This document shows, piece by piece, positions 26,804 through 38,696 of a stretch of 64,000 nt of DNA. The stretch is from an uncultured Bacteroidales bacterium (GTDB taxonomy: Bacteria; Bacteroidota; Bacteroidia; Bacteroidales; Bacteroidaceae). Position 1 is the stretch's first letter. Every line of letters begins with the position of its first letter. The DNA lies in contig CACYYM010000001.1 in the NCBI GenBank assembly GCA_902778625.1, positions 146,639-210,638 of the forward strand, written 5' to 3'. Both the position numbers and the translations under genes were made by a program. The notes beneath the pieces are model-generated. The model had not been told where the DNA came from and did not search any database. It worked only from the letters and a program-made list of their open reading frames with translations.

Positions 26804-28066
26804 ATGGCAAAGACAACAAAATCAAAGGAAGCCGCAAACATGATTGAGGTGTTTGCTGACTTCAAAGAGAAAAACAACATTGATCGTGCCACACTGGTGA
26901 GTGTATTGGAAGAGTGCTTCCGAAACGTCATCGCCAAGATGTACGGCACAGACGAGAACTACGACATCATCGTAAACCCCGACAAGGGAGACTTCGAGAT
27001 CTATCAGAACCGTGTGGTTGTGCCCGACGGCGAAGTGAAAGATGCCAATAAGGAAATCTCGCTGAGCGAAGCGCAACAAATCGAAGACGACTACGAAATC
27101 GGCGAAGAAGTCAGTCAGCGCGTAGAAATGTCCGAGTTCGGACGTCGCGCCATCCTGCAGCTCCGCCAGACACTCGCCAGCCGAATCATGGAACTCGAGT
27201 ACGACTCACTCTACAACGAGTACAAGGAACGCGAAGGCGAGGTCATCAGCGCTGAGGTTTACCAGACATGGAAACGCGAAACGCTGCTCATGGACGAGGA
27301 AGGCAACGAACTCCTGCTGCCCCGTCAGGAAATGATTCCCGGCGACTTCTTTCGCAAGGGAGAAAGCACGCGCGCTGTTATCCTGCGCGTCGAAAACACC
27401 GGCGGCAAGCCCCGCATCATTCTGAGCCGCACATCGCCCGACTTCCTGCAGCGCATGCTCGAAGCCGAAGTGCCCGAAATTCAAGACGGACTCATCACGA
27501 TTCACAAGATTGCACGCATCCCCGGCGAACGCGCCAAGATTGCCGTCGAGAGCTACGACGACCGCATCGATCCCGTCGGTGCCTGTGTCGGCGTAAAAGG
27601 CAGCCGTCTGCGCGGCATCGTGCACGAGCTTCGCGGCGAGAACATCGACGTCGTGACATGGACCTCCAACACTCAGCTCATGATAACCCGTGCCCTCAAC
27701 CCCGCCCGCGTCAACAGCGTCGTGCTCAACGAAGAGGAACACACTGCCGAAGTTTATCTCGATCCCGACCAGGTATCGCTAGCCATCGGTAAGGGCGGAC
27801 TCAACGTCAAACTCGCCAGCATGCTTGTCGGCTACACCATCGACGTCTTCCGTGAACTTGACAGCGACGAGGACAACGACGACGTAAGCCTCGACGAATT
27901 CACCGACGCCATCGAGCCGTGGATCATCGACGAACTCAAGAAGATCGGTTTCCAGACAGCGAAGGGCGTACTCGGCGCACAGCGCGAGATGATTATTCAG
28001 AACGCTGACCTCGAAGAGGAAACTGTGGACGAAGTATTGCGCATCCTGCAAGCAGAGTTCGAATAA
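26804..28066 (+). CDS. nusA: Transcription termination/antitermination factor NusA
   Basis: A 420-residue RNA polymerase-binding factor that modulates pausing and termination. It has an N-terminal polymerase-binding domain (residues 1-130), an S1 domain (about 135-200) and two KH domains with GACVGVKGSRLRGIV near residue 265 and AIGKGGLNVKLAS near 330. It lacks the two C-terminal acidic repeats of the E. coli protein, as usual outside proteobacteria. It sits between rimP and infB; the hairpin in the operon leader could allow feedback by NusA, which is an inference. Confidence 0.97.
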   Translation: MAKTTKSKEAANMIEVFADFKEKNNIDRATLVSVLEECFRNVIAKMYGTDENYDIIVNPDKGDFEIYQNRVVVPDGEVKDANKEISLSEAQQIEDDYEIGEEVSQRVEMSEFGRRAILQLRQTLASRIMELEYDSLYNEYKEREGEVISAEVYQTWKRETLLMDEEGNELLLPRQEMIPGDFFRKGESTRAVILRVENTGGKPRIILSRTSPDFLQRMLEAEVPEIQDGLITIHKIARIPGERAKIAVESYDDRIDPVGACVGVKGSRLRGIVHELRGENIDVVTWTSNTQLMITRALNPARVNSVVLNEEEHTAEVYLDPDQVSLAIGKGGLNVKLASMLVGYTIDVFRELDSDEDNDDVSLDEFTDAIEPWIIDELKKIGFQTAKGVLGAQREMIIQNADLEEETVDEVLRILQAEFE

Positions 28067-28111
28067 TTTGGATTAGAGATTAGTGATTAGGGAATTGGGA
28101 AAAGAAAAACA

Positions 28112-30868
28112 ATGAGCATCAGATTAAATAAAGTAACCAAGGAATTCAACATCGGACTGCAGACGGCTGTTGAGTTCCTGCAGAAGAAAGGCTTCAAAGA
28201 GGTTGAGGCCAATCCCAACTATAAGATTACGGAAGAGCAATATGCCCAGCTGCAAGGCGAGTTCAGCTCAGACAAAGGACTCCGCAACGAGGCGACGCAA
28301 CTCATCCAGCAACACATCGGCCACAACAAGAAAGAGAAGAAAGAGCCGAAGCCGAAGCCTGTAGAAGAGGTGCAGATAGAGGCGCCGAAGGTTGCCGGTC
28401 CCAAAATTCTGGGACACATCGACCTCGGTGGCAAGCCCTCCGAAGCGTCGAAGACTGAAAAGGCTGCCGAAAAGAAGGCTAAGGCTAAGGCTGAAGAGAA
28501 AAAAGCTGAGCCGAAACCTGTCGTACAGCAGGAGGAAATACCTCAGTCCGCTCCGGAGAAAGCCGAAGAGCCCGTTGTCGCGCCGAAGGAGGAGCCTGCA
28601 GAACCCGCTCCCGTCGAGAAGAAGGAAGAGGAAATCTTCCGTCTGACACCGGCTGCCAGCAACGCGCCGAGCCTTACCATCAAGGGCAAGATCGACCTCG
28701 ACAGCCTGAACCAGACAACGCGTCCCAAGAAGAAGACTCACGAGGAGCGACGCCGCGAACGCCTTGAAGCTCAGGGTGGCGACAAGAAAAAGCGTCTGCG
28801 TGTGGGCAAGGAGCGTGTCGACGTCAACGCTGTCGCCAATCAGCCGCAAGGAAATCAAAAGAAGAACAATCAGCCGCAGCAGCAGCAACAGCAGAACACC
28901 GGCGGCGGAAAGAAAAAGCAGAAGAACCAGCCCAAGCAAGCCCCCCTGCAGCCTGAGGTAAGCGACGAGGAAGTAGCAAAGCAGGTGCGTGAGACGTTGG
29001 CTCGCCTCACCAACAAGGGCTCGAAGATGGGCAAAGGCGCTAAGTACCGTCGCGAGAAGCGCGAGGCCATCCGCCAGGGCATGGAGGAAGAGCTCGCCAA
29101 CGAAGCAGCAGAGAGCAAAGTACTGAAGCTGACGGAGTTCGTCACGGCGAACGAGCTCGCCACGATGATGAACGTCCCCGTCACGAAGATTATCGCCACT
29201 TGCATGAGCATCGGCATCATGGTCAGCATTAACCAACGCATGGATGCCGAGACGATAAACCTTGTCGCCGAAGAGTTCGGCTTCACCACAGAGTACGTCA
29301 GTGCCGAAGTCAGCGCGGCAGTCAGCGAGGAGGAGGACGACGAACAGGATCTCGTGCCACGCGCTCCTATCGTTACCGTCATGGGTCACGTCGATCATGG
29401 TAAGACATCGTTGCTCGACTACATCCGTCAGACGAACGTCATCGCCGGCGAGGCTGGCGGCATCACGCAGCACATCGGTGCCTACAACGTGACGCTCGAC
29501 GACGGCCGCCATGTGACATTCCTCGACACACCGGGTCACGAGGCATTCACTGCCATGCGTGCCCGTGGTGCACAGGTGACGGACATCGCCATCATCATCA
29601 TCGCTGCAGACGACGACATCATGCCGCAGACGAAGGAGGCCATCGCGCATGCCACAGCTGCCGGCGTGCCCATCGTCTTTGCGATAAACAAGATAGATAA
29701 ACCCGGTGCTAATCCCGACAAGATCAAGGAAGGCTTGGCGAACATGAACTTCCTCGTCGAGGAATGGGGTGGCAAGTACCAAAGCCAGGATATCAGCGCC
29801 AAGAAAGGTACCGGCGTAGCAGACCTCTTGGAGAAGGTGCTGCTGGAAGCCGAGATGCTCGACCTCAAGGCGAACCCCAACCGTAAGGCGACAGGTTCCA
29901 TCATTGAGTCGAGTCTGGACAAGGGCCGTGGCTATGTGGCAACGGTGCTCGTCAGCAACGGCACGCTGCACGTCGGCGACATCATCCTGGCCGGCACGAA
30001 CTATGGTCGCGTGAAGGCGATGCTCAACGAACGCGGACAGCGTGTGCAGGAGATCGGTCCTTCGCAGGCAGCTACGGTGCTCGGCCTGAACGGTGCTCCG
30101 CAGGCTGGTGATGCTTTCCACGTGATGGACTCCGACCAGGAGGCTCGCGAGATTGCCAACAAGCGCGAACAACTCGCTCGCGAACAAGGTCTGCGCACGA
30201 TGAAGCGCCGTGGCTTGGAAGAGCTTGCCCACAACATCGCTTTGGGTGGCGTACAGGAACTCAACCTCATCGTCAAGGGCGACGTGGACGGCTCCATCGA
30301 GGCACTCAGCGACTCCCTCATCAAGCTTTCCACAGAGAAAATACAGGTCAACGTCATCTACAAGGCTGTGGGCCAGATCAGCGAGAGCGACGTCAACATG
30401 GCTGCTGCGGCGGAGAACTGCTTCATCGTAGGCTTCCAGGTGCGTCCCTCTGCAGCAGCACGCAAGCTCGCCGACCAGATGGACGTCGACATCCGCCTCT
30501 ACAGCGTCATCTACGATGCCATCGAGGAGGTGAAGGACGCCATGGAAGGCATGCTGTCGCCCGAAATCAAGGAAGAGGTGACGGCAACTGTCGAGGTGCG
30601 ACAGGTGTACCACATCACGAAGGTGGGCACTGTGGCCGGTGCTTACGTCGTCGACGGCAAAGTCAGCCGCTCGAACAAGGCACGCGTCATTCGCGACGGC
30701 ATCGTGGTCTTCACGGGTGCCATCAACGCCCTGAAGCGTTTCAAGGACGACGTGAAGGAGGTATCGACGAACTTCGAGTGCGGTATCTCGCTCGTGGGCT
30801 ACAACGACCTTCGCGAGGGCGATATGATCGAGACCTTCCAAGAGATAGAAATCAAGGCAACGCTCTAA
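28112..30868 (+). CDS. infB: Translation initiation factor IF-2
   Basis: A 918-residue GTPase that brings initiator tRNA to the 30S subunit. The N-terminal domain starts with the IF2-N motif ([19 protein letters not shown]), followed by a long low-complexity region rich in Lys, Glu, Pro, Ala and Gln (about 70-290). The G domain begins with [15 protein letters not shown] near residue 425, with [11 protein letters not shown] and NKIDK downstream, then the C-terminal beta barrels. It follows nusA by 45 bases. Confidence 0.98.
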   Translation: MSIRLNKVTKEFNIGLQTAVEFLQKKGFKEVEANPNYKITEEQYAQLQGEFSSDKGLRNEATQLIQQHIGHNKKEKKEPKPKPVEEVQIEAPKVAGPKILGHIDLGGKPSEASKTEKAAEKKAKAKAEEKKAEPKPVVQQEEIPQSAPEKAEEPVVAPKEEPAEPAPVEKKEEEIFRLTPAASNAPSLTIKGKIDLDSLNQTTRPKKKTHEERRRERLEAQGGDKKKRLRVGKERVDVNAVANQPQGNQKKNNQPQQQQQQNTGGGKKKQKNQPKQAPLQPEVSDEEVAKQVRETLARLTNKGSKMGKGAKYRREKREAIRQGMEEELANEAAESKVLKLTEFVTANELATMMNVPVTKIIATCMSIGIMVSINQRMDAETINLVAEEFGFTTEYVSAEVSAAVSEEEDDEQDLVPRAPIVTVMGHVDHGKTSLLDYIRQTNVIAGEAGGITQHIGAYNVTLDDGRHVTFLDTPGHEAFTAMRARGAQVTDIAIIIIAADDDIMPQTKEAIAHATAAGVPIVFAINKIDKPGANPDKIKEGLANMNFLVEEWGGKYQSQDISAKKGTGVADLLEKVLLEAEMLDLKANPNRKATGSIIESSLDKGRGYVATVLVSNGTLHVGDIILAGTNYGRVKAMLNERGQRVQEIGPSQAATVLGLNGAPQAGDAFHVMDSDQEAREIANKREQLAREQGLRTMKRRGLEELAHNIALGGVQELNLIVKGDVDGSIEALSDSLIKLSTEKIQVNVIYKAVGQISESDVNMAAAAENCFIVGFQVRPSAAARKLADQMDVDIRLYSVIYDAIEEVKDAMEGMLSPEIKEEVTATVEVRQVYHITKVGTVAGAYVVDGKVSRSNKARVIRDGIVVFTGAINALKRFKDDVKEVSTNFECGISLVGYNDLREGDMIETFQEIEIKATL

Positions 30869-30874
30869 GAGACC

Positions 30875-31453
30875 ATGGACATCCTGCTGCTTATTCTTTT
30901 GGCGGTCGGCTTTGTCACAGGACTCTTCTCGGGAGCCGTCAAACAGCTCATCTCGCTGATAGCCTTCGTGGCGGGCTATGTCATTGCCTGCCTCTACTAT
31001 CAGCAGTTGGGCGAGTGGCTGATCCGTTTCCTTTCGATAACGTCGTTGTGCAACGTGCTGGCGTTCATCTTAATATGGTGCATTGTGCCCATTGTGGCGA
31101 ACCTGATTGCATCGCTCATTACGAAGGTGCTGAACTGGCTGCCCGTCCTGGGAATTGTCAACAGACTACTGGGCGGCGTCTTCAGCTTGGCAAAGTACGC
31201 GCTCATTCTGGGAGCTTTCGTCTGGCTCTTCTCGTCGATGAATCTCCTAAAGGAGGAAACGATGCAGCAGTCGAGGCTCGCCAGACCGCTCAAAGCGATA
31301 CCGGAATATATCTATAAGACTCTGAAAGAGCACACACCCCAAACGTGCCAAAAAAATCCCCGCCTGCGGGGATTGCAAACGCCGCACGCGGGGATGGCCA
31401 TCGCCGCACGCGGAAATTCAATCGCCGCACGCGGCGTTTTTAACGTTCGTTAG
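30875..31453 (+). CDS. CvpA family membrane protein with repeat-derived C-terminus
   Basis: A 192-residue inner-membrane protein. The four hydrophobic segments within residues 1-125 (starting MDILLLILLAVGFVTGLFSG) match the CvpA/colicin V production family, usually 160-180 residues long in this group. From about residue 160 the reading frame runs through a palindrome array (31352-31441), so the last ~33 residues, rich in Arg, Gly and Ala with RGLQTPHAG and two IAARG, are encoded by repeat DNA. That looks like insertion of the array into the original 3' end. The gene lies six bases after infB and nine before sufB. Confidence 0.88.
   Translation: MDILLLILLAVGFVTGLFSGAVKQLISLIAFVAGYVIACLYYQQLGEWLIRFLSITSLCNVLAFILIWCIVPIVANLIASLITKVLNWLPVLGIVNRLLGGVFSLAKYALILGAFVWLFSSMNLLKEETMQQSRLARPLKAIPEYIYKTLKEHTPQTCQKNPRLRGLQTPHAGMAIAARGNSIAARGVFNVR
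31352..31441. repeat. 22-bp phased GC palindrome array (family A), copy A3, inside cvpA
   Basis: CCGCnnGCGG units start at 31360, 31382, 31404 and 31425 (steps 22, 22, 21). It is in the opposite orientation to the arrays at 22400 and 36117. It ends with CGCCGC..GCGGCG followed by five T, so on the coding strand it also resembles an intrinsic terminator just before sufB. Confidence 0.85.
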
Positions 31454-31462
31454 CAATTAGCT

Positions 31463-32911
31463 ATGGCGACCGACAGGAATAGCTTCGTGCGCGAGGTGGC
31501 GGAGAAGAAGTACGAGTACGGCTTCACCACCGATGTACAGACGGAAATCATCGAGAAGGGACTCTCGGAGGACGTCGTCCGACTCATCTCCCAAAAGAAG
31601 GGAGAGCCGGAGTGGCTCCTCGAGTTCCGCCTGAATGCCTACCGCTACTGGCTCACGCTCGAACAGCCCACTTGGGGACACCTCAAGATGCCGCCGATAG
31701 ACTATCAGGCCATCAGCTACTATGCTGACCCCACGCAGAAGAAGAAGGAACAAGGTACGGGCGACATCGACCCCGAGCTGATGAAAACCTTCGACAAGCT
31801 GGGCATCCCTCTGGAGGAACGCATGGCGCTGGCAGGAACAGCCGTCGATGCAGTGATGGACTCGGTGAGCGTCAAGACGACTTTCCGCGACAAACTCAAG
31901 GAGAAAGGCATCATCTTCTGCTCCATCAGCGAGGCGGTGCGCGAACACCCCGACCTGGTGCGCGAATACCTCGGCAGCGTCGTACCCTATCGCGACAACT
32001 TCTTTGCCGCCCTCAACTCCGCAGTCTTCAGCGACGGCTCGTTCGTCTATATCCCAAAAGGCGTGCGATGCCCCATGGAACTCAGCACGTACTTCCGCAT
32101 CAACGCCCGCGGCACGGGCCAGTTCGAACGGACGCTCATCGTCTGCGACGACGATGCCTACGTCTCCTACCTCGAGGGCTGCACGGCTCCCATGCGCGAC
32201 GAGAACCAGCTCCATGCGGCCATCGTCGAGATTGTGGTGAAGGAGAGGGCCGAAGTCAAGTACTCGACGGTGCAGAACTGGTATCCGGGTGACAGCGAGG
32301 GCAAGGGCGGCGTGCTCAACCTCGTAACTAAAAGAGGTCATCTGCGCGGCGCGAACAGCAAGCTCTCCTGGACGCAGGTCGAAACGGGAAGTGCCATCAC
32401 CTGGAAATACCCCAGCTGCGTCCTCTCCGGCGACAATAGCCAGGCGGAGTTCTACAGCGTGGCGGTCACCAACAACTACCAGCAGGCCGACACGGGCACC
32501 AAGATGATCCACATCGGCAAGAACACCAAGAGCACAATCATCTCGAAGGGCATCAGCGCCGGACGCAGCCAAAACGCCTACCGCGGCCTCGTCAAGATTG
32601 CCTCCACAGCCGACGGCGCCCGCAACTACAGCAGCTGCGATTCGCTTCTCCTCGGCAGTCATTGCGGCGCACACACTTTCCCATATATGGACGTCCACAA
32701 CGATACGGCAGTCGTAGAGCACGAAGCCACGACCAGCAAGATTTCGGAAGACCAGCTCTTCTACTGCAATCAGCGCGGCATCAACACGGAAGAGGCCGTC
32801 AGCCTTATCGTGAACGGCTACGCCAAAGAGGTCATCAACAAACTCCCAATGGAGTTCGCAGTCGAGGCGCAGAAGCTGCTTGGCGTCAGTCTGGAAGGCA
32901 GTGTGGGCTAA
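31463..32911 (+). CDS. sufB: Fe-S cluster assembly protein SufB
   Basis: A 482-residue scaffold subunit of the SUF iron-sulfur cluster assembly complex, where it works with SufC and SufD. The N-terminal part with [19 protein letters not shown] and the core beta-helix with [17 protein letters not shown] and CDSLLLG are highly conserved; cluster-related Cys residues lie near 403 and 434. The length is typical. It is the first of four suf genes, read from the same strand as rimP-nusA-infB-cvpA with only nine bases after cvpA. Confidence 0.97.
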   Translation: MATDRNSFVREVAEKKYEYGFTTDVQTEIIEKGLSEDVVRLISQKKGEPEWLLEFRLNAYRYWLTLEQPTWGHLKMPPIDYQAISYYADPTQKKKEQGTGDIDPELMKTFDKLGIPLEERMALAGTAVDAVMDSVSVKTTFRDKLKEKGIIFCSISEAVREHPDLVREYLGSVVPYRDNFFAALNSAVFSDGSFVYIPKGVRCPMELSTYFRINARGTGQFERTLIVCDDDAYVSYLEGCTAPMRDENQLHAAIVEIVVKERAEVKYSTVQNWYPGDSEGKGGVLNLVTKRGHLRGANSKLSWTQVETGSAITWKYPSCVLSGDNSQAEFYSVAVTNNYQQADTGTKMIHIGKNTKSTIISKGISAGRSQNAYRGLVKIASTADGARNYSSCDSLLLGSHCGAHTFPYMDVHNDTAVVEHEATTSKISEDQLFYCNQRGINTEEAVSLIVNGYAKEVINKLPMEFAVEAQKLLGVSLEGSVG

Positions 32912-32943
32912 GGATTAAAGATTAAGGATTAGGGATTAAAGCA

Positions 32944-33692
<749 letters not shown>

Positions 33693-33696
<4 letters not shown>

Positions 33697-34910
33697 GCGC
33701 TGCGAGGCAATACATAGACTTCTTTCGGGAAGTGCAGGGTTCGATAACGAGCCGCAGTTGCGCCGAGATGAATGCTCAGCGCGAGGCAGCCTTCGAAACA
33801 TTCGCCGCACAGGGTTTCCCTTCTCAGAAAGTGGAACGCTATCGCTATGCGAAGGTCGAGGCAGACTTTTCGCCAAACTACGGCATTGCACTCACCCCAC
33901 TTACCGGACCTCTCCCGCCCTACTGCTTCCGCATTGCCGATGCCGCCTCGCACGCACGCGTAATATATAACAAGGTAGCAGACACGACGGACAGCATCGT
34001 TGCTCTCAACTCGATGCTCTCGGTTGACACGCTCGTCGTGCATGTCCCCCGTGGCATACGCGTGGAGCATCCCATCCAAATCAGCAACATCCTCAAGGGA
34101 GAGCACGACACGATGGTCAGCCGACGCATCCTCATCGTGATGGAGGAGATGGCCGAGGCCGACGTCATCATCACCGACCGCGCCGCAAGTCAGAGCCGCT
34201 TCCTAACGAACCAAGTCATCGAGGTCGTGATGAAGGATGGCTCCCACCTCAGCCTCTATGAGATTGAGGAGACGCATCTGCTCTGCACTCGCTACAGCAG
34301 TGTCTTCGTCGAACAAGGACGGAACAGTTCCCTGCATCATACTTGCCTGACGCTCTTCAACGGCCACACCCGCAACCGCCTCGACGTTCGGCTTCAGGGC
34401 GAAGGCAGTGAGGTGACGGCGAACGGCTGCGTTATCGCCGACAAGATGCAAAGAGTCGATAACAACACGCTCATCGACCATCAGACGCCTCGGTGTCAGT
34501 CGAGCGAGCTCTACAAATACGTCCTCGACGACAGCGCTGTCGGAGCTTTTGCCGGCAAGGTGTTGGTGCGCGAAGGTGCGCAAAAGACGATGAGCAAAGA
34601 GACAAATGCCAATCTGTGTGCGACGCGTTCGGCGCGGATGTACACGCAGCCGATGCTCGAAATCTACGCCGACGACGTCCAGTGCAGCCACGGCAGCACA
34701 GTCGGGCAGATGGACGAAGCGGCGCTCTTCTACATGCGGCAGCGCGGCATCGACGAGCGTGAGGCTCGCCTGCTGCTAAAGGCCGCATTCATCACCGAAG
34801 TCATCGAAACCATTCCCCTCGAATCGCTCCGCGACCGCCTGCATGTGCTGGTCGACAAGCGGTTGAGAGGTGAGTTAAGCAAGTGCGAAGGATGCAAGCT
34901 ATGCAAGTAA
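33693..34910 (+). CDS. sufD: Fe-S cluster assembly protein SufD
   Basis: A 405-residue SufB-like scaffold partner. It starts with GTG at 33693, overlapping sufC by four bases, which indicates coupled translation. The C-terminal half contains the beta-helix signature with CVIADKMQRVDNNTLIDHQ, DVQCSHGSTVGQMDEAALFYMRQRG and a final CEGCKLCK. It is encoded between sufC and sufS, which fits assembly of the SufBC2D complex. Confidence 0.95.
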
Positions 34911-36109
34911 AGAACGATTTCCCCATCCTCCAGAAGGTCATCTACGAGCGTTATCCGCTGGTTTACCTTGACAATGCTGCCACGACGCAAAAGCCGCGGC
35001 AGGTCGTGGAGGCAATGACGGAGGAGTACTACAACGTCAATGCCAACGTGCATCGCGGCGTGCACTTCCTCTCGCAGCAAGCCACCGAGCTGCACGAAGC
35101 GTCGAGAGAGACTGTTCGGCACTTCCTGAATGCCCGCAGCACGACGGAGATTGTCTTCACCCGCGGCACGACGGAGAGCATTAACCTCGTGGCATCATGC
35201 TTCGGGCAGGCGTTCATGAAGGAAGGCGACGAGGTCATCCTCAGCGAGATGGAGCATCACAGCAACATCGTCTCGTGGCAACTCCTGCAAGCCCGTCAGG
35301 GAATCCGCCTCCGCGTCATTCCGATAACCGACGACGGCCGCCTCTGCATGGACGACTTCGAAAAGCTCTTCAACGAACGCACCAAGATAGTCAGCATCAC
35401 ACACGTCAGCAACGTGCTCGGTACGGTTAACCCCGTCAAAGATATCATCCGCATTGCTCACGAACACGGTGTGCCCGTCCTCATCGACGGCGCTCAGAGC
35501 ACACCTCACATGCCCATCGACGTGCAGGCCCTCGATTGCGATTTCTTCGCTTTCAGCGGTCACAAGATCTACGGCCCCACCGGCATCGGCGTCCTCTACG
35601 GCAAGGAGAAGTGGCTCGACAGCATCCCGCCGTACATGGGGGGCGGCGAAATGATAAAGAACGTCAGCTTCGAGAAGACGACGTTCAACGAACTGCCCTA
35701 TAAATTCGAGGCAGGCACGCCGGACTACGTCGCTTCGACGGGGCTCGCCAAAGCACTCGATTACGTCAGCTCGATTGGCTTCGATGCCATTCAGGCCCAT
35801 GAGAAAGACCTGACGGCCTACGCCATGCAGCGACTCATGGAGGTGGAAGGCATGAAGATTTACGGTCCTCATCTGGAGGAGCACGACGCCGTCATCTCCT
35901 TCCAGGTTGGCAACATCCACCACCTCGACATGGGAACGCTGCTCGACCGCCTCGGCATAGCCGTCCGCACAGGCCATCATTGTGCCGAACCCCTCATGCG
36001 ACGCCTCGGAATCGAGGGCACATGCAGAGCCAGCTTCGCCCTTTATAACACACGTCAGGACATCGATGCATTGGTCGATGGCATACGTCGCGTCAGCCAA
36101 ATGTTTTAA
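34901..36109 (+). CDS. sufS: Cysteine desulfurase SufS
   Basis: A 402-residue PLP enzyme that takes sulfur from cysteine for SUF cluster assembly. YLDNAATTQKP near residue 21, FSGHKIYGPTGIGVLYG with the PLP-binding Lys near 222 and RTGHHCAEPLM with the active Cys near 360 are present. I chose the ATG at 34901, a ten-base overlap with sufD; in-frame GTG 34883 and ATG 34892 are alternatives. No sufE or sufU lies in the window, so the sulfur shuttle must be encoded elsewhere. Confidence 0.96.
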   Translation: MQVKNDFPILQKVIYERYPLVYLDNAATTQKPRQVVEAMTEEYYNVNANVHRGVHFLSQQATELHEASRETVRHFLNARSTTEIVFTRGTTESINLVASCFGQAFMKEGDEVILSEMEHHSNIVSWQLLQARQGIRLRVIPITDDGRLCMDDFEKLFNERTKIVSITHVSNVLGTVNPVKDIIRIAHEHGVPVLIDGAQSTPHMPIDVQALDCDFFAFSGHKIYGPTGIGVLYGKEKWLDSIPPYMGGGEMIKNVSFEKTTFNELPYKFEAGTPDYVASTGLAKALDYVSSIGFDAIQAHEKDLTAYAMQRLMEVEGMKIYGPHLEEHDAVISFQVGNIHHLDMGTLLDRLGIAVRTGHHCAEPLMRRLGIEGTCRASFALYNTRQDIDALVDGIRRVSQMF

Positions 36110-36116
36110 CGGCATC

Positions 36117-36226
36117 AAAAAACGCCGCGTGCGGCGATTTAATTTCCGCGTGCGGCGATGCAATCCCCGCGTGCGGCGTTTGGCATCCCCGCGTGCGGCG
36201 TTTGATTTTCCGCCTGCGGCGTTTAT
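36117..36226. repeat. 22-bp phased GC palindrome array (family A), copy A4
   Basis: Five CCGCnnGCGG units start at 36125, 36146, 36167, 36189 and 36210 (steps 21, 21, 22, 21). The array lies between convergent sufS and pnp, beginning with a run of A eight bases after the sufS stop. It is nearly identical to the array at 22400 over its first four units. Confidence 0.85.
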
Positions 36227-36227
36227 A

Positions 36228-36263
36228 AAAAAAGCGTGCCCCTCCAAATGGAAGAGCACGCTT
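36228..36263 (-). terminator. Intrinsic terminator of pnp
   Basis: On the minus strand an 8-bp stem AAGCGTGC/GCACGCTT (36256-36263 with 36232-36239) with an inner TCCA/TGGA pair is followed by a run of T, 25 bases after the pnp stop. Confidence 0.75.
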
Positions 36264-36288
36264 CTGTTATCATTATAGCAGTTCCTAC

Positions 36289-38538
36289 TTATTCTGCTGC
36301 AGGGGCTTCACCCTGTTCAGGACGGGGACGACGCTCGCCACGCTCTGGACGAGGACGACGTTCACCACGCTCTGGACGAGGTCTGCGCTCACGCTCTACA
36401 TAACCTTCCGGCTTCTCGAGCAAAGCACGGCGGCTCAACTTGAACTTGCCAGTCTTGGGATCGATCTCGAGGAGCTTGACTTGAACCTTGTCGCCCTCCT
36501 TGAGGCCAGACTCTTCGACTGTCTCCAAGCGCTTCCAATCAATTTCGCTGATGTGCAGGAGGCCGTCCTTACCGGGCATGAACTCTACGAAGCAGCCGTA
36601 AGGCATGATGCTGCGAATAGTACCTTCATAGACCTCGCCAATCTCAGGAACAGCCACGATGGCCTTGATCTTAGCGATGGCAGCGTCGATGACGTCCTTG
36701 TTGGGACCGCTCACCTGGATCTTGCCAACACCGTCTTCCTCGTCGATAGCGATGGTAGCGCCTGTCTCTTCCTGCATGCCCTGTATGATCTTGCCGCCAG
36801 GACCAATGACGGCACCGATGAACTCCTTCGGGATGATCATCTGCTCGATACGCGGTACATGCGGCTTCAACTCTGGACGTGGCTTGTCGAGGGTCTTCAT
36901 CATCTCGGCAAGGATGTGCTCGCGGCCAGCCTTTGCCTGCATGAGTGCCTTCTCGAGAATCTCGTAAGAGAGACCGTCGCACTTGATGTCCATCTGCGTT
37001 GCAGTAAGGCCATTGGGCGTTCCGGTCGTCTTGAAGTCCATATCGCCGAGGTGATCCTCGTCACCAAGGATGTCGGAAAGGACGGCGTACTTGTCTTCGC
37101 CAGGATTCTTGATAAGGCCCATTGCAATACCACTCACGGGAGCCTTGATGGGCACACCTGCGTCCATCAAAGCCAAGCAACCGGCACAAGTGCTCGCCAT
37201 CGAGCTGGAGCCGTTACTCTCGAGTATGTCGCTTACCACACGGATTGTGTAGGGGAAGTCGTCAGGCAGCTGACCTTTGAGGCCGCGCCAAGCAAGATGG
37301 CCGTGACCAATCTCGCGACGACCTACGCCGCGCTGTGCCTTTGCCTCGCCTGTCGAGAAGGGAGGGAAGTTATAGTGCAGCAGGAACTTCTGGTATTCGC
37401 GGACAAGAACGTCGTCGATGAGCTTCTCGTCGAGCTTTGTTCCCAGCGTACATGTTGCCAGAGACTGTGTCTCACCACGTGTGAAGATGGCACTGCCGTG
37501 AGGTCCGGGCAGCGGGCTTACCTCGCACCAGATGGGGCGAATATCGGTAGTCTTACGGCCGTCGAGGCGAATGCCTTCGTCCAGGATGCAGCGACGCATA
37601 GCGTCCTTCTCCACATCGTGATAGTAACGGTCGATAAGCGTGTTCTTCTCTTCAAGTTCTTCGGGAGCCATATCGGCATGAGCCTCGGCGTAAGCGGCCT
37701 TGAAGTCCTCGCGGATAGCCTCGAAAGCCTCAGCACGTGCTTGCTTCTCGAGGCCCTGCTTCGTGACGTCGTATGCCTTCTGATAGCATGCTTCCTTGAC
37801 AGCTTCGCGAAGTTCGTCGTCGTTTACCTCGTGGCAGTACTCGCGCTTCACGTCCTTGCCAAGCTCTTTGCTGAGCTCCTTCTGGAGGCGGCACATGGGC
37901 TTGATGGCCTCGTGAGCGGCCTTGAGGGCAGCGAGGAGGTCGGTCTCCTGCACTTCCTTCATCTCGCCTTCCACCATCATGATGTTCTCTTCGGTAGCTC
38001 CGACCATGAGGTCCATGTCGGCCTCCTTGAGCTGCTGGAAGGTGGGATTGATGACGAACTCGCCGTTGATACGAGCCACGCGAACCTCCGAGATAGGTCC
38101 TTCGAAGGGGATATCACTGCAAGCCAATGCTGCAGAAGCGGCAAAGCCAGCCAGAGCATCAGGCATGTCCACACCGTCGGCAGAGAAAAGGATAACATTC
38201 ACATACACTTCAGCATGATAGTTGCTGGGGAAAAGTGGGCGCAAAGCGCGGTCCACAAGGCGACAAGTCAGTATCTCGTCGTCATTTGCCTTACCCTCAC
38301 GCTTCGTGAAACCGCCGGGAAAACGTCCGGCAGCAAAATACTTCTCTCTGTACTCAACCTGTAAGGGCATGAAATCTGTCCCGGGAACGGCGTCTTTGGC
38401 AGCGCAAACAGTGGCCAGGAGCATCGTGTTGTTCATGCGAAGCATCACGGAACCATCGGCTTGTTTGGCAAGTTTCCCGGTCTCGATGCTGATGGTTCTT
38501 CCATCAGGCAACTCGACTGTCTTTGTAATTACGTTCAT
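36289..38538 (-). CDS. pnp: Polyribonucleotide nucleotidyltransferase (PNPase)
   Basis: A 749-residue phosphorolytic 3'-5' exoribonuclease. Two RNase PH domains (about 1-230 and 310-540) flank a helical domain. The second carries the catalytic region [15 protein letters not shown] ([16 protein letters not shown] near 575) and S1 ([19 protein letters not shown] near 640) follow. The C-terminus is an Arg-Pro-Glu-Gly tail with three copies of a unit like RRPRPERGE, a low-complexity addition common in this phylum. It is a single gene with its own promoter and terminator. Confidence 0.97.
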   Translation of the reverse strand: MNVITKTVELPDGRTISIETGKLAKQADGSVMLRMNNTMLLATVCAAKDAVPGTDFMPLQVEYREKYFAAGRFPGGFTKREGKANDDEILTCRLVDRALRPLFPSNYHAEVYVNVILFSADGVDMPDALAGFAASAALACSDIPFEGPISEVRVARINGEFVINPTFQQLKEADMDLMVGATEENIMMVEGEMKEVQETDLLAALKAAHEAIKPMCRLQKELSKELGKDVKREYCHEVNDDELREAVKEACYQKAYDVTKQGLEKQARAEAFEAIREDFKAAYAEAHADMAPEELEEKNTLIDRYYHDVEKDAMRRCILDEGIRLDGRKTTDIRPIWCEVSPLPGPHGSAIFTRGETQSLATCTLGTKLDEKLIDDVLVREYQKFLLHYNFPPFSTGEAKAQRGVGRREIGHGHLAWRGLKGQLPDDFPYTIRVVSDILESNGSSSMASTCAGCLALMDAGVPIKAPVSGIAMGLIKNPGEDKYAVLSDILGDEDHLGDMDFKTTGTPNGLTATQMDIKCDGLSYEILEKALMQAKAGREHILAEMMKTLDKPRPELKPHVPRIEQMIIPKEFIGAVIGPGGKIIQGMQEETGATIAIDEEDGVGKIQVSGPNKDVIDAAIAKIKAIVAVPEIGEVYEGTIRSIMPYGCFVEFMPGKDGLLHISEIDWKRLETVEESGLKEGDKVQVKLLEIDPKTGKFKLSRRALLEKPEGYVERERRPRPERGERRPRPERGERRPRPEQGEAPAAE

Positions 38539-38594
38539 CTTGATTTGTTTAACTTATTGTTTCTTTTGCGTCAAATATATGATATAAAATCGTG

Positions 38595-38602
38595 CAAAGG
38601 TA
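38595..38602 (-). promoter_or_regulatory. -7 promoter element (TACCTTTG) for pnp
   Basis: The minus strand reads TACCTTTG, 56 bases before the pnp ATG and divergent to the element at 38667. Confidence 0.6.
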
Positions 38603-38666
38603 AGAAAAATAGTTCATAGTTCATAGTTTATCGTTCATAATTATCTGTTATTGAGTAAAAATTCGT

Positions 38667-38674
38667 ACCTTTGC
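38667..38674 (+). promoter_or_regulatory. -7 promoter element (TACCTTTG) for the thioredoxin-fold lipoprotein
   Basis: TACCTTTG lies 22 bases before the ATG at 38697. Confidence 0.6.
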
Positions 38675-38696
38675 TCTCAAATTATCAAACTGTGAA

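Noticed and set aside
28268..30841. 857-codon open frame antisense to infB
   Set aside because: It is a by-product of codon bias opposite a certain gene; no promoter, no family similarity, and Val/His/Leu-rich composition typical of shadow frames.
36481..38364. 627-codon open frame antisense to pnp
   Set aside because: Shadow of pnp for the same reasons; pnp has its own promoter and terminator.
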